DNA of 64,000 bases from Prolixibacter bellariivorans ATCC BAA-1284 (GCF_000621705.1 NZ_KK211332.1:124001-188000); one strand, 5' to 3'; counted from the first letter of the stretch, positions 1 to 9,130 are shown. Made by a program: numbers and translations. The notes: generated by a model not told the origin, from the sequence alone.

Positions 1-150
1 CGCGATAAAATTGATGTTCACGCTGTTCAGTATCAGCTCCACCGACATGAGCATAGTAATCATGTTCCGCCGGGTGAAAAATCCGTAGACGCCCAGAAAA
101 AACAGGGCCGAACTGAGAATCAGCAAATGTGCTAATGGTACTTGTTCCAT
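1..150 (-). CDS. nuoK: NADH-quinone oxidoreductase subunit K (partial, 3' end outside window)
   Basis: The first 50 residues are present; the rest lies beyond the window edge. The ATG is at 150, four bases after the nuoJ stop. The visible part has a hydrophobic helix followed by the NuoK-typical stretch [19 protein letters not shown], which contains the membrane glutamate of the proton channel. NuoK is one of the small antiporter-like membrane subunits of complex I. Its place directly after nuoJ matches the standard gene order. Confidence 0.93.
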   Translation of the reverse strand, partial: MEQVPLAHLLILSSALFFLGVYGFFTRRNMITMLMSVELILNSVNINFIA

Positions 151-154
151 AACG

Positions 155-667
155 TTACTTGTTTTTGATTTTCACTGCAATCACAATACATCCCACCAGT
201 GCCGCCAACAGCAAAAAGCTGACAATCTCGAACGGATAAACGTAACCGTGATGATGGTAATCGAGCATTTGCCGGCCGATGTTGCGTGCCGAATGGTCGA
301 CGCCCATCTCGGTAGTGGCTTTGAAAGCAGTCCGATAAAAGACACCCAGGGTAAGAATAAGACCAAAGGCGGACATACCTGCTGCGACCACAATTCGTTT
401 GAATAGTGGTTTCGGTAACTTATCACCCGACTGGTGTGTCAAAAAGATGGAAAAGATAATCAGGACGATAATCCCACCTACGTAGATTAGCACCTGCAGT
501 GCCGCAATGAAATCCATGTTCATCAGGATATAAATTCCGGCTATTCCGATGAGGGAAAAGAGCAGGTATATCGCCGCGCGGAATATCATCCGGGTAAAAA
601 CGCTCATCGCACCAAAAACAAGCACAAGAGCCGAAACGATATAAAATATAATGGTTGATGCACTCAT
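155..667 (-). CDS. nuoJ: NADH-quinone oxidoreductase subunit J
   Basis: This 170-residue integral membrane protein has about five hydrophobic segments and the NuoJ signature near residues 55-72 ([20 protein letters not shown]), the pi-bulge helix that helps couple quinone reduction to proton movement. The C-terminus ends in a last helix with a Lys-rich tail, normal for the family. Its ATG overlaps the nuoI stop by four bases, which indicates translational coupling in the nuo operon. It acts in the cytoplasmic membrane as part of complex I. Confidence 0.95.
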   Translation of the reverse strand: MSASTIIFYIVSALVLVFGAMSVFTRMIFRAAIYLLFSLIGIAGIYILMNMDFIAALQVLIYVGGIIVLIIFSIFLTHQSGDKLPKPLFKRIVVAAGMSAFGLILTLGVFYRTAFKATTEMGVDHSARNIGRQMLDYHHHGYVYPFEIVSFLLLAALVGCIVIAVKIKNK

Positions 668-1158
668 TTCTTTGCGCTTTTTAGTTTTGAACCAGGTTGA
701 TTGAGCACCTTGGTGAGTAACTTCCGGTCGTAAACCGAATGTTCAAAGGCGTTGGACATTTTAATCGCATCCTGCGGGCATGCATCGATGCATTGACCGC
801 AAAAAGTACATAGTCCCAGATGATATACCCACTCGTCCAACTCCTTCTTCTTCTTCCCCTCGGGTGTTTCCACCTGGCGGGTAATGATTTTGATGGAACC
901 ATTGGGACAGTTCATCTCACAAATGGTACAACCGGTGCACAAGTGCTCATTGTTCTCGTCATGCGGAAGAACCACTTCGCCCTGAAACCTTTCCGGGATG
1001 TACAGGGTATCGCGGTTTTCCGGATATTGCTCCGTCAGGATTTTCTTCGGATGTACCAGGTAGTGCCCGGTGAGCATCATCCCTTTCCAGAGGGAAGAAA
1101 ACCCGTACCAGATTGCTCTGAAATATTGATATATGCTATTCATTTTACCCTCCGTCAT
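664..1158 (-). CDS. nuoI: NADH-quinone oxidoreductase subunit I (2x[4Fe-4S] ferredoxin)
   Basis: This 164-residue iron-sulfur subunit carries two complete CxxCxxCxxxCP motifs: CTGCTICEMNCP near residue 75 and CTFCGQCIDACP near residue 117. They ligate clusters N6a and N6b, which pass electrons toward NuoB and quinone. An N-terminal amphipathic stretch anchors it at the membrane. It starts right at the end of nuoH and overlaps nuoJ by four bases. No NADH-oxidising module is encoded alongside, so the electron donor to this complex may be something other than NADH, such as ferredoxin (inference from other Bacteroidota complexes). Confidence 0.96.
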   Translation of the reverse strand: MTEGKMNSIYQYFRAIWYGFSSLWKGMMLTGHYLVHPKKILTEQYPENRDTLYIPERFQGEVVLPHDENNEHLCTGCTICEMNCPNGSIKIITRQVETPEGKKKKELDEWVYHLGLCTFCGQCIDACPQDAIKMSNAFEHSVYDRKLLTKVLNQPGSKLKSAKK

Positions 1159-2244
1159 TTACAGATACCATCCCATCAGGGCAATGAATGCCGCAAACAG
1201 AACATTGATTATACTTACCGGAAGCAGGTATTTCCACTCCAGTTTTAACAGCTGGTCAATACGCAGCCGCGGGAATGTCCAGCGGAACCACACAATCAGG
1301 AACAGGATGAAGAAAGTCTTCCCGAAGAACCATACAATCCCGGGGATGTAATCCATGAAGTGATTCAATCCGTCAAGTCCGGCAAGGTGGAAGGGCATCC
1401 AGCCTCCGAGGAAAACCGTGGCTGCCACCATCGACAAGACAAACATGTTCGTATATTCCGAAAGGAAAAACATGGCGAATTGCATCCCCGAATACTCGGT
1501 GTGGTAACCGGCTGTCAACTCCGATTCTGCTTCTGCCAGGTCGAACGGTGCGCGATTCAACTCGGCTGTACTGGTAATGATGAATGTAACGAAGGCAATA
1601 ATCACGGGAATGTGTCCTTTAATCACCCACCAGCCATCGGCCTGTGCCTGAACAATGCCGGAAATACTCAGTGTTCCGCTCATCATCACCACGACAATCA
1701 GTGCCAGTCCGCCGGATAGTTCGTAGCTCACAATCTGTGCTCCGCTTCGCATAGCTCCCAGCAACGAGTATTTGTTGTTACTCGACCAGCCGGCCATCAA
1801 AATCCCAATCACCGAAAGGGAGCTCACTGCCGTAATATAAAACACTCCGATGTTGATGTCCCAAAGTTGGATTCCTTTCGCAAAAGCGATGGGCACCAAT
1901 GTCATGAAGCTCACGATAGTCACCACAAACGGGGCAACCCGGAACATCAGTTTATCGGAATTAGTCGGAACTAAACATTCTTTCAATAAAAGTTTCATCA
2001 CATCGGCTACGGCCTGCATCGAACCCCATTTTCCAACGCGCATCGGGCCAAGCCGCATCTGCATAAACCCGGCCAACTTCCGCTCGGCGTAAACCATCAG
2101 AATGGCCATAGCTACCACCAGCAAAATCACGGCGACTCCAGCCAACACCAGCTCGATTCCATACGCCACATGCGGATGAAACGCGCTGTTCAGCCAACTG
2201 TCAATGGCCCGGGTTATCTCTAATAATGATATGGATAATTGCAT
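1159..2244 (-). CDS. nuoH: NADH-quinone oxidoreductase subunit H
   Basis: This 361-residue membrane subunit of complex I lies at the junction with the peripheral arm and forms much of the quinone channel. It shows about eight or nine hydrophobic helices. Conserved stretches are visible: ERKLAGFMQMRLGPMRVG near residue 53 and the acidic loop EAESELTAGYHTEYSGMQFA near residue 237, both characteristic of NuoH. Length is normal. It follows nuoD by 15 bases and abuts nuoI. The nuoEFG genes found between D and H in proteobacterial operons are absent. Confidence 0.96.
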   Translation of the reverse strand: MQLSISLLEITRAIDSWLNSAFHPHVAYGIELVLAGVAVILLVVAMAILMVYAERKLAGFMQMRLGPMRVGKWGSMQAVADVMKLLLKECLVPTNSDKLMFRVAPFVVTIVSFMTLVPIAFAKGIQLWDINIGVFYITAVSSLSVIGILMAGWSSNNKYSLLGAMRSGAQIVSYELSGGLALIVVVMMSGTLSISGIVQAQADGWWVIKGHIPVIIAFVTFIITSTAELNRAPFDLAEAESELTAGYHTEYSGMQFAMFFLSEYTNMFVLSMVAATVFLGGWMPFHLAGLDGLNHFMDYIPGIVWFFGKTFFILFLIVWFRWTFPRLRIDQLLKLEWKYLLPVSIINVLFAAFIALMGWYL

Positions 2245-2259
2245 TTGTATCGTATTATC

Positions 2260-3378
2260 TTATCTGTCGATATCTGGAATAATTAAATCAAGCGTGGCCA
2301 TCATCGAAACCATGTCACCGATTTTAGCGCCCTTCAACATCGGCCGCAAGGCATTCAGGTTCGAGAAATTGGGCGTCCGGAACCTGACCCGGTACGGCTC
2401 TTTTTTGCCGTCGCTCACGATGTACACTCCCAGCTCGCCACGGGCTGTTTCCACCCTTTGGTAATATTCGCCGGCAGGAAGTTTCACTACACCTTTCAGC
2501 TTCTCACGGTAACTACCTTCCGGGATATTGTCGATGAGTTGCTCGATGATGTAAATCGACTGCTTCATCTCCTCGATGCGGAGCCAGTAACGGGCAAAGT
2601 TGTCGCCTTTGTCGTTCAGAACTTCCTCGAATTCAACCTTGTCGTAGCCATCATAGGGATGCAACTTACGAACATCGCACTTCACGCCGGAGGCGCGGGC
2701 GACGGGACCAGTACAACCCAATGAGACAGCATCTTCGGCGGTCAGTTTTCCAACGCCACGGGTACGGGCCTGCAATATCACGTTGCCGGTGAGCAACTGG
2801 TAATATTCGTGCAGGTTACCCTTCAACTGCTCAATCAGCTTTTTCACCTTTTTCACGAAATCGGGGTGCAAATCGTTGACCACACCACCCGGTGTTATGT
2901 AATTCATCGTCAGGCGCGATCCACAGGTTTCTTCAAAGATTTCCAGAATCATCTCGCGTTCGCGGAAAGCATAGAAGAACGGCGATACGGCTCCCAGGTC
3001 GAGTCCCAATGCTCCCCACCACAACTGGTGCGATGCGAGGCGTGTCAGCTCGGCCATCAGTACCCTGATAACCTGTGCACGGGCCGGTGCTTCAATCTGC
3101 AAACCTTTCTCGATGGCCAGCGAACAAGCCTGGTTACTAATGTGCGCCGAAAGGTAATCCATCCGGCTGGTGAGGTAAATAAACTGTTTGTAACCCAAAG
3201 CCTCCGACATTTTTTCGATGCCGCGGTGAATATACCCGAGGTGAGGTTTCGAATCGATGATGTCCTCTCCGTCTAGCCACAATTCCAAACGTAACACACC
3301 GTGTGTGGAAGGGTGCTGCGGGCCTACGTTGATGACAAATTCGTCGTGTTTGATATCTTTTGTTTCCATAACAGTCAA
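2260..3378 (-). CDS. nuoD: NADH-quinone oxidoreductase subunit D
   Basis: This 372-residue 49-kDa-type subunit is related to the [NiFe]-hydrogenase large subunit and lines the quinone-binding pocket with NuoB. The N-terminus has the hallmark NVGPQHPSTHGVLRLELWL, and the C-terminus ends DLIIPDIDR as in the family. It is separate from nuoC here, whereas some Bacteroidota have a fused nuoCD. The ATG directly abuts the nuoC stop, consistent with one polycistronic message. Confidence 0.96.
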   Translation of the reverse strand: MTVMETKDIKHDEFVINVGPQHPSTHGVLRLELWLDGEDIIDSKPHLGYIHRGIEKMSEALGYKQFIYLTSRMDYLSAHISNQACSLAIEKGLQIEAPARAQVIRVLMAELTRLASHQLWWGALGLDLGAVSPFFYAFREREMILEIFEETCGSRLTMNYITPGGVVNDLHPDFVKKVKKLIEQLKGNLHEYYQLLTGNVILQARTRGVGKLTAEDAVSLGCTGPVARASGVKCDVRKLHPYDGYDKVEFEEVLNDKGDNFARYWLRIEEMKQSIYIIEQLIDNIPEGSYREKLKGVVKLPAGEYYQRVETARGELGVYIVSDGKKEPYRVRFRTPNFSNLNALRPMLKGAKIGDMVSMMATLDLIIPDIDR

Positions 3379-3834
3379 TTACAGGGATATAACATCATCG
3401 TCCTGGTAGTCCTTCCGGAGCGGATAACCTTTCCATTCGTTTGTCATAAAGATGCGCCGCAAATGTGGATGACCTGAGAAACGGATGCCGAACAAATCGT
3501 AGATTTCGTTCTCATACATTTCAGCGGCTTTCCAAAGTGGTTCCACCGATGGCAACTCAGCATCGTCACGATCTTCCAGCTTCACCTTGATTTCCAAATC
3601 GTGGCGGTAAGTGGTAGAGGTCATGTGGTAGACCATTTCGAAATGGGTCTGCCAGTCGATGGCTGTTTCGTCGAACAGAAAATCGAATTTCGTAGCTTCA
3701 TCTTCTTTTAGCTTCTTAGCCACTTCAAAAATCTGATCCTTTTCCACCCAAAGCACAGGAAAATCGATGTTCTCTTCCTGCGTCATTCCCGGGAAGGTTT
3801 TCTCCAGGTAACTTTTCAGTTCTTCTTTAGTCAT
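3379..3834 (-). CDS. nuoC: NADH-quinone oxidoreductase subunit C
   Basis: This is the 30-kDa-type peripheral subunit (151 residues from the chosen start). The conserved core is visible: [21 protein letters not shown], the signature [28 protein letters not shown] and the terminal YPLRKDY. An in-frame ATG at 3861 would give nine more residues. I prefer 3834 because AAGGA lies five or six bases ahead and the protein then begins [10 protein letters not shown], a natural N-terminus. The start overlaps the nuoB end by eight bases. Confidence 0.94.
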   Translation of the reverse strand: MTKEELKSYLEKTFPGMTQEENIDFPVLWVEKDQIFEVAKKLKEDEATKFDFLFDETAIDWQTHFEMVYHMTSTTYRHDLEIKVKLEDRDDAELPSVEPLWKAAEMYENEIYDLFGIRFSGHPHLRRIFMTNEWKGYPLRKDYQDDDVISL

Positions 3835-4378
3835 CGTTTTCCTTCTTTTTCGGTTTGTCAATCACGTAGGCTCTGGAATGCCGGATTTTCTCCTGCAGTT
3901 TCATCATCCCTTCCAGCAATGCTTCCGGACGGGGTGGGCAACCCGGAATGTACACATCCACCGGGATGATATTATCCACGCCTTTCACAACCGTATAGGA
4001 GTTGTAGAAGAACGGTCCACCGGTAATGGTACAGGCGCCCATGGCAATTACATATTTGGGTTCCGGCATCTGGTTGTACAGACGCTTGAGTACCGGCGCC
4101 ATTTTCTTGGTAATGGTTCCGGCTACGATAATCAGGTCGGCCTGACGGGGAGTGGCACGTGCCACCTCGAAGCCAAACCGCGACCAGTCGTACTTGGCCG
4201 ATGCCGCCGACATCATTTCGATGGCGCAACAGCTGGTTCCGAAAGTGAGCGGCCAAAGCGAGTTGCTTCGTGCCCAGTTACTCAGCTTGTCGATATTCGA
4301 AACCAGAAAATTGGTATTCCCCGACTCATCTTCGAAAATCTCGCCGGGAAACGGTTCGGGATTTTTATTTACATCCAT
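3827..4378 (-). CDS. nuoB: NADH-quinone oxidoreductase subunit B
   Basis: This 183-residue subunit binds cluster N2, the last iron-sulfur cluster before quinone. The tandem cysteines ([10 protein letters not shown], residues ~49-50) and the two further ligands, in [11 protein letters not shown] and [17 protein letters not shown], are all present. Length is normal. It overlaps nuoA by ten bases and nuoC by eight, so the first three genes are tightly coupled. It sits on the cytoplasmic side of the membrane between NuoD and NuoI. Confidence 0.97.
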   Translation of the reverse strand: MDVNKNPEPFPGEIFEDESGNTNFLVSNIDKLSNWARSNSLWPLTFGTSCCAIEMMSAASAKYDWSRFGFEVARATPRQADLIIVAGTITKKMAPVLKRLYNQMPEPKYVIAMGACTITGGPFFYNSYTVVKGVDNIIPVDVYIPGCPPRPEALLEGMMKLQEKIRHSRAYVIDKPKKKENDD

Positions 4379-4719
4379 GACAGGGCTTTCTTTTTATGGG
4401 CATATAGCAGGCCCAGGAATAATACCAACACAAAAAATACAATCTCGACAAAGGCGACCATACCAATCTCCTTGAACACTACGGCCCAGGGATAGAGAAA
4501 GGCTATCTCCACATCGAACAACAGAAAAACCAGGGCAAACAGATAGTAGCCCACATGAAACTGAACCCATGTTGTGCCCTGCGTTTCCATGCCGCATTCA
4601 TACGCCTCACCCTTTTCGGGATTGTATCGTTTGATCGAAAGCTTGTTGCCCAGACCAATCGCCAGCGCGGCAAATGCAAATCCGCAGAACATTAACAGTA
4701 GAATAGATACACTGCCCAT
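4369..4719 (-). CDS. nuoA: NADH-quinone oxidoreductase subunit A
   Basis: This 116-residue membrane subunit has three helices and the family loop [20 protein letters not shown], followed by [19 protein letters not shown] with its conserved acidic residues. It is the first gene of the operon. The 130 bases upstream to the next gene contain no textbook TAnnTTTG box that I could identify with confidence. With the downstream genes it encodes the membrane arm and the B/C/D/I connecting module of an 11-subunit-type complex I. Confidence 0.96.
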   Translation of the reverse strand: MGSVSILLLMFCGFAFAALAIGLGNKLSIKRYNPEKGEAYECGMETQGTTWVQFHVGYYLFALVFLLFDVEIAFLYPWAVVFKEIGMVAFVEIVFFVLVLFLGLLYAHKKKALSWM

Positions 4720-4849
4720 GTTGTATAATTTTTAGTAGTAAATAGATTTCTGAAGATTCCCGGAAGGTTTTCCCGGAAACAAAACCGGATGAAATGAGAG
4801 AATTCCGGCTAAAAGGTCATCTGCGGAGGCAGATCACCGGTTGGTTGAT

Positions 4850-5233
4850 CTATAAAAGAAGGGATTCAATGAAATAGATGAAATCATCCGTTTCATTGAG
4901 CGGGATGGAATGCAAAGCATGATCGGTAAATGAACGCGCAACAGAAGCCTGTTCCGTATTCAAATCATGTTTCCGCACCACAAAAGTTTTAAGGAGTTGT
5001 AATTTCAGTTCTTGCTTACTGTCATCAACACAGTTGAGGACAGCAGGCTCTACCTCATCGGCAAAAAATCCGTAAGGAGCATTGGTTCCATTGTTCACTT
5101 CCGAAGTCCGAACTTCTGCAATCCGCTTTCGGGATGAAAGTTCATGCACTTCGTTCATGAAATGAGCATATCCTATTGCTATTGGCAGCAACAGCAATAT
5201 CATGGTAATAATATTTCCTATTCTCTTCCTCAC
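4850..5233 (-). CDS. small secreted or membrane-anchored protein of unknown function
   Basis: I do not recognise this 127-residue protein. The N-terminus is MRKRIGNIITMILLLLPIAI, a positively charged start followed by a hydrophobic segment of about 15 residues, which fits a signal peptide or single anchor. The rest is mixed polar sequence with one cysteine and no motif I can name. It stands alone between the nuo operon and a region of decayed genes, and its codon use is not clearly different from its neighbours. It could be a real orphan or a chance reading frame; the leader-like N-terminus is the main argument for a gene. Confidence 0.45.
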   Translation of the reverse strand: MRKRIGNIITMILLLLPIAIGYAHFMNEVHELSSRKRIAEVRTSEVNNGTNAPYGFFADEVEPAVLNCVDDSKQELKLQLLKTFVVRKHDLNTEQASVARSFTDHALHSIPLNETDDFIYFIESLLL

Positions 5234-5651
5234 GTATCAATCAAAAACTCAGCTGCAAGTTTAATACAAATTGAAAACCGCTACACCCTGATTTAGTTAT
5301 TTTTAACGATTCTAAGTACAGGTAATTGACGATGCTTCGGATGTTAAATCTTTGCAAGCGTCTATTCTTGAGCCTGATAAGATACAAAAAGTATTCATGT
5401 AACTTCACCTTTTCATATATCAGGCTGCTATTTATCATATCAGATTGCAGATTTAAGTAAATTTTAATTGCTCGTTTTCGGTAAACCCGAACCAGTGTGA
5501 CCGCTTTTGAACTTTGATTCCCGGTTGCGGAAGTGAATAATTGACTCACCAGAATAAAGAATACAATACAAACCCCTTACTGAATTCCTACCGGGAAAAA
5601 ACATGAAGTATGCACGTTACCGGAAGAAAGTTACGATATACACACCGATGG

Positions 5652-5759
5652 TTTAGTGGAGGTTGGTTACAAGCTCAGCCTTCGCTGGATGATTACCTGA
5701 ATTTTACGTACGCAAATAATCCACTCCTTAAGACCGGGAAAAAGCAATCAAGCTTGTAA
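5652..5759 (+). pseudogene. remnant of a TolC-family outer-membrane factor gene
   Basis: The translation in this frame reads ...GWLQAQPSLDDYLNFTYANN, then PLLKTGKK, and hits a stop at 5757. It matches the signal-peptide end and mature N-terminus of the intact TolC homologue at 11783-13027 (GMLQAQPSLNDYLNFAYANN, PLLKSG). The DNA is also visibly similar over about 80 bases. A possible start at 5603 lies in another frame, so the copy is both frameshifted and truncated. It sits just upstream of a PepSY-like gene, as if a PepSY/TolC module had been duplicated and one copy lost. Confidence 0.75.
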
Positions 5760-5761
5760 AG

Positions 5762-5875
5762 GTAAGATTCGGGATTCAAATTGATCCAGGCAGATGTAAA
5801 AGCGTTAATTATGATGACGCAAATCCGAGCAACTTCAAAATTCCTTTAGAATTGAAAATTACGTTTGAATCGTAA
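5762..5875 (+). pseudogene. C-terminal coding remnant of an unidentified protein
   Basis: After the TolC fragment, one frame stays open to a stop at 5873 and reads like a natural C-terminus: CKSVNYDDANPSNF, then KIPLELKITFES. There is no start codon or upstream body. I cannot assign the family. It ends 17 bases before the PepSY-like gene at 5893. The remaining sequence of the 5234-5892 gap shows nothing else I can support; the 102-codon minus frame at 5241-5549 looks like chance. Confidence 0.4.
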
Positions 5876-5892
5876 TCAAAATTCAGGATATT

Positions 5893-6345
5893 ATGAAAAC
5901 CACCTTTTTATTGCTTGCCTTTTTGGGTATGAGTTTAAGCGTACACGCGCAAAAATCGGTATTGCCCAATGCTGTAGCCGATGCTTTTTCACAGAAATTT
6001 CCTAATGCGCAGAAGGTGCGCTGGAATCAGGAAGAAGCCAACGAATGGGAAGCCGAGTTCTATTTAAGTGGAGTGGAAACTTCCGCCTCTTTTAATCCTA
6101 ATGGTAAATGGCTCGAAACAGAGACGGAAATCAGTAAACGTTCACTTCCTGCAGCGGTGAAGAATACCCTCGGGCGCCAATTTGCCGGTTACAAAACAGG
6201 AGAAGTGTCCATTATTGATTCGCCAACTTTTTCCGGGTACGAAATTGAGTTGAAGAAGAAAGATCAGGCACTGGAAGTGCAGTTAACCAAAGACGGTATG
6301 CTGAAAAACAAACGGATACTGAAGGACGGAGAAGATAACGATTAA
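5893..6345 (+). CDS. PepSY-like (DUF2874-type) periplasmic protein
   Basis: This 150-residue secreted protein has a signal peptide (MKTTFLLLAFLGMSLSVHAQ, cleavage after AQ). The mature part follows the PepSY-like pattern of Bacteroidota: AVADAFSQKFPNAQKVRWNQ, an EWEAEF strand, SASFNPNGKWLETE, then LPAAVKNTL. A second module may lie in the C-terminal half. It is paralogous to the lipoprotein at 11286, which lies in the efflux operon. Such proteins are often encoded beside two-component systems and envelope transporters; a role in sensing or protease inhibition is conjecture. Confidence 0.85.
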   Translation: MKTTFLLLAFLGMSLSVHAQKSVLPNAVADAFSQKFPNAQKVRWNQEEANEWEAEFYLSGVETSASFNPNGKWLETETEISKRSLPAAVKNTLGRQFAGYKTGEVSIIDSPTFSGYEIELKKKDQALEVQLTKDGMLKNKRILKDGEDND

Positions 6346-6462
6346 TCCGTGGCAACGCATTTTCCTGTTGAAACCAACTTGTTTTTCTGATGATTACCCC
6401 ATTACACTGCAGCGAATTTAACCGGGCAAAAGCTTTACCTGTGGAGTTATAATGAACAATTG

Positions 6463-7182
6463 ATGAAATACAGATTGAATTTGAGAAAGGCACTTCCGGC
6501 TTCGGTTGTGGTTTTTATGCTCACTATTTCGGCCTGTTATGGCCAGCTGAGTCTTAGTATGGGATACGGATTGCAAATTCCCGGTAGGCAGGATTTAAAA
6601 TTTAGGTATTATGAGAACGGGGTTCTGATGAAAAACCTGAAGACATCGAAGGCCATATCCTCATGGTCTCCGGTGTCGAACCTCAGCGTAACCTATTGGC
6701 ACCACAACATCGGATTTGATATTAGCTATTTGAAATGGGAAAACAAGAGCCGCGGCGTTCGTTTTCTCACCAACGAAATTCCGCCATTTACCAAAATGGA
6801 GCAGTCGCGGAAATTGTTCTTGCTGAGTTTTCTTTCCAAAACCGGAAATCCTTTTCGCAAAAAAGGAGCGAACGACGACAGTAGTTATGGTTACTGGGGC
6901 GCAGGAATTGGCGCCGGCGTAACCGAAACGAATCCCGGTATGTTCCGCAGTGTCAAGTTGGCCATGCAGCTGCTGTACGGCGTCTCCTTTAAGCTGACTT
7001 CCCACGTCCGCTTTTTTACCGAGGTCAAATATCTGCTGGCTCACGATGCCGACAACGCTCCGCCATCCACCTTTACCGGATGGAAAGTGGACACCTCGGG
7101 GCACCCGTTCCCGCTTCGCCCGCATCCGCACCTCGATACCCGGTTTTATAATCTGCAGTTCGGACTTCGTTTCCGGTTATGA
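6463..7182 (+). CDS. outer-membrane beta-barrel protein, unknown function
   Basis: This protein of about 239 residues has a signal peptide ending near CYGQ, then alternating strands rich in Tyr/Trp/Phe and Gly (LSLSMGYGLQIPG, GYWGAGIGAGV). The C-terminus FYNLQFGLRFRL fits a terminal beta-strand of an outer-membrane barrel. I chose the ATG at 6463; the codon before it is TTG. It lies between a PepSY-like gene and a porin on the same strand with short spacers, suggesting one transcript. The precise function is not visible. Confidence 0.65.
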   Translation: MKYRLNLRKALPASVVVFMLTISACYGQLSLSMGYGLQIPGRQDLKFRYYENGVLMKNLKTSKAISSWSPVSNLSVTYWHHNIGFDISYLKWENKSRGVRFLTNEIPPFTKMEQSRKLFLLSFLSKTGNPFRKKGANDDSSYGYWGAGIGAGVTETNPGMFRSVKLAMQLLYGVSFKLTSHVRFFTEVKYLLAHDADNAPPSTFTGWKVDTSGHPFPLRPHPHLDTRFYNLQFGLRFRL

Positions 7183-7206
7183 TTTCCCTTTTACATTTTA
7201 GAATAG

Positions 7207-8205
7207 ATGACGATGAAAATAATCCGAATTAGCCTGCTCGTGTTGCTTTTGGCCGGAAGTAAAATGGTCATGGCGCAATCAGCAAAGCAGGAAAATTTTC
7301 GACCGCACGGAAAGGCCGTCGTGCAGGTCTTCAGCAATTTTACCTATCGGCTGAGTAACTTCAAAGGCAAACCATCGTTCGACATATCGCGAGCTTACCT
7401 GGGATATGAATATGCCTTCAGCCAGCGGTTCTCGGGCAAGGTGATCTTCGACGCGGGCAGCCCCGATACGTGCGGTGTCAAACTGAATGCCGTATTGAAG
7501 AACGCTTACCTGCAGTACAACGGCGGTAACCTGAAGCTCAGGTTGGGCGTCATCCCGACCAGCCAATTCCGGTTGCAGGAACAATTCTGGGGGCACCGTT
7601 ATGTGGCGCGTACCTTTATGGATGCTTACCACTTTGGCCCGGAGGCCGACCTGGGGGCTTCACTGGCGTGGAAATGGTCGCCGTATGTTCAGTTCGACGC
7701 ATCGGTGCTGAATGGCGAGGGCTACCAAAAGCTGCAGCAGGACAGCGCCCTGCAATATACTGCCGGGCTGACCATTCAACCGGTGAAGAACCTGTATGCC
7801 CATTTTTACTTCGACCATATGAAGAAAACGGTCTCGCAGAATACCTACTCTGCATTTCTGGGGTATGCCGGCCCGAAGGTAACCGCCGGGCTCGAGTACA
7901 ATTACCAGTTGGCACATGCCAATGTGAACGACCAGGACCGTTCGGGGATTTCGCTCTATGCCACCATGCAACTGAAAAAACATTCCAACCTCTTCGTACG
8001 CTACGATAAGCTCTGGTCGAAACGAAACGATGGTGCGCTGGATGGCTGGGATGTGCTGGCCGACGGAAGGCTCTACCTGGCCGGGATTGAATTTCACCCG
8101 GCAAAGGGCATCACCATTTCGCCCAACATGAGTGGCTGGTATCCCGTTCACGATACCCATCACATTGTTAGCCGGTTCAACCTGAGTGTGCAATTCAAAT
8201 TCTAA
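7207..8205 (+). CDS. porin-like outer-membrane protein (phosphate-selective porin O/P type)
   Basis: The protein has 332 residues with a signal peptide (cleavage after VMAQ). The body is a series of amphipathic strands, with SFDISRAYLGYEYAFS, KNAYLQYNGGNLKLRLGVIP near residue 100, and FHPAKGITISPNMSGWY near the end. It closes with SRFNLSVQFKF, a typical terminal strand with aromatic end. The pattern resembles porins of the O/P family and related barrels in Bacteroidota. It lies 24 bases after the preceding barrel gene. The substrate cannot be read from the sequence; the neighbouring PAP2 phosphatase makes phosphate-containing substrates one possibility. Confidence 0.75.
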   Translation: MTMKIIRISLLVLLLAGSKMVMAQSAKQENFRPHGKAVVQVFSNFTYRLSNFKGKPSFDISRAYLGYEYAFSQRFSGKVIFDAGSPDTCGVKLNAVLKNAYLQYNGGNLKLRLGVIPTSQFRLQEQFWGHRYVARTFMDAYHFGPEADLGASLAWKWSPYVQFDASVLNGEGYQKLQQDSALQYTAGLTIQPVKNLYAHFYFDHMKKTVSQNTYSAFLGYAGPKVTAGLEYNYQLAHANVNDQDRSGISLYATMQLKKHSNLFVRYDKLWSKRNDGALDGWDVLADGRLYLAGIEFHPAKGITISPNMSGWYPVHDTHHIVSRFNLSVQFKF

Positions 8206-8272
8206 TTTGTCACTGGGATATGAAGCAGTGAATAAGCATAGTAATTACTTATCATCCATAAATCCATTTAAA

Positions 8273-9130
8273 ATGATGAATCGAATTGTGTTATTCTTTC
8301 TTCTGAGCATCTTCATTGGTCAGGCACAGGCTGCCAATGATTTCAGGAAGGCATTAGACGATGATGAGCAAACCGGAAGCCAGTTGACCCACGACTTCCA
8401 TTTGCATACGGCTCAGTACACGGATGTGGCCCGCTACTGGCAGGCCCGTCAGGCCCAGGACAGTCTGCAGACGGTTACCCGGACCAAAGCGCGCTATTTT
8501 CTGAAGAAAGCCATTCTTCCTACCGGACTAATAGCTGCCGGACTGGTGACCATGGCGGTTCCCCGGCAAACGGTGCTCAGCAAATACCGCATTCATGACA
8601 CCATGCATGGCTGGAACCCGACATTTCACACCTCGGCCGACAATTACCTGCAGTTTGCACCCGCTGTTGTGACGTTGGGACTGGGAGCGATGGGCGTGAA
8701 AGGACGCAATGATTTTCTGAACCAAAGCCTGCTTTTTACCAAAGCCGAACTACTGATGTCGGTGGTGGTATATGGCATTAAGCATGCTACGCGGGTGGAA
8801 CGGCCTTATGGCGGCGTGTTCACTTCCTTCCCGTCGGGGCGTACGGCGCAGGCGTTCCTGTCGGCTACTTTCCTGGCCAAGGAGTACGGGCATATTTCGC
8901 CCTGGATTAGTGTGGCCGGGTATGCGACGGCTACCGGCGTGGGGGTGCTGCGCATGATGAACAACAAACACTGGATTTCGGATGTACTGGCCGGTGCCGG
9001 CGTGGGAATTCTCTCGGTGGAGTTCGTTTATCTGACGCATCAACACCGTTGGGGAAAGAAGCGGAACATGGTGTTCGCCCCAACTTTGTATCAAAAAGGC
9101 GGTGGCGTGTCGATGGCGATGACGTTTTAG
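8273..9130 (+). CDS. PAP2-family membrane phosphatase with altered motif 2
   Basis: This protein of about 285 residues is preceded by a signal peptide (MMNRIVLFFLLSIFIGQAQA). The three PAP2 motifs are recognisable. Motif 1 is KHATRVERP (KxxxxxxRP), motif 2 is SFPSGRTAQAF, and motif 3 is RMMNNKHWISD (RxxxxxHxxxD). In motif 2 the usual catalytic-pocket histidine of PSGH is arginine (codon CGT, one transition from CAT). The family dephosphorylates lipid phosphates such as undecaprenyl diphosphate or phosphatidylglycerol phosphate. The substitution may alter or weaken activity. An upstream in-frame ATG at 8186 lies inside the porin gene and was not used. Confidence 0.85.
   Translation: MMNRIVLFFLLSIFIGQAQAANDFRKALDDDEQTGSQLTHDFHLHTAQYTDVARYWQARQAQDSLQTVTRTKARYFLKKAILPTGLIAAGLVTMAVPRQTVLSKYRIHDTMHGWNPTFHTSADNYLQFAPAVVTLGLGAMGVKGRNDFLNQSLLFTKAELLMSVVVYGIKHATRVERPYGGVFTSFPSGRTAQAFLSATFLAKEYGHISPWISVAGYATATGVGVLRMMNNKHWISDVLAGAGVGILSVEFVYLTHQHRWGKKRNMVFAPTLYQKGGGVSMAMTF

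Noticed and set aside
3878-4495. 205-codon plus-strand frame over nuoA/nuoB
   Set aside because: It lies opposite two well-supported nuo genes and has no domain or leader.
5241-5549. 102-codon minus-strand frame
   Set aside because: No leader, no motif, and it lies in a region of decayed genes.
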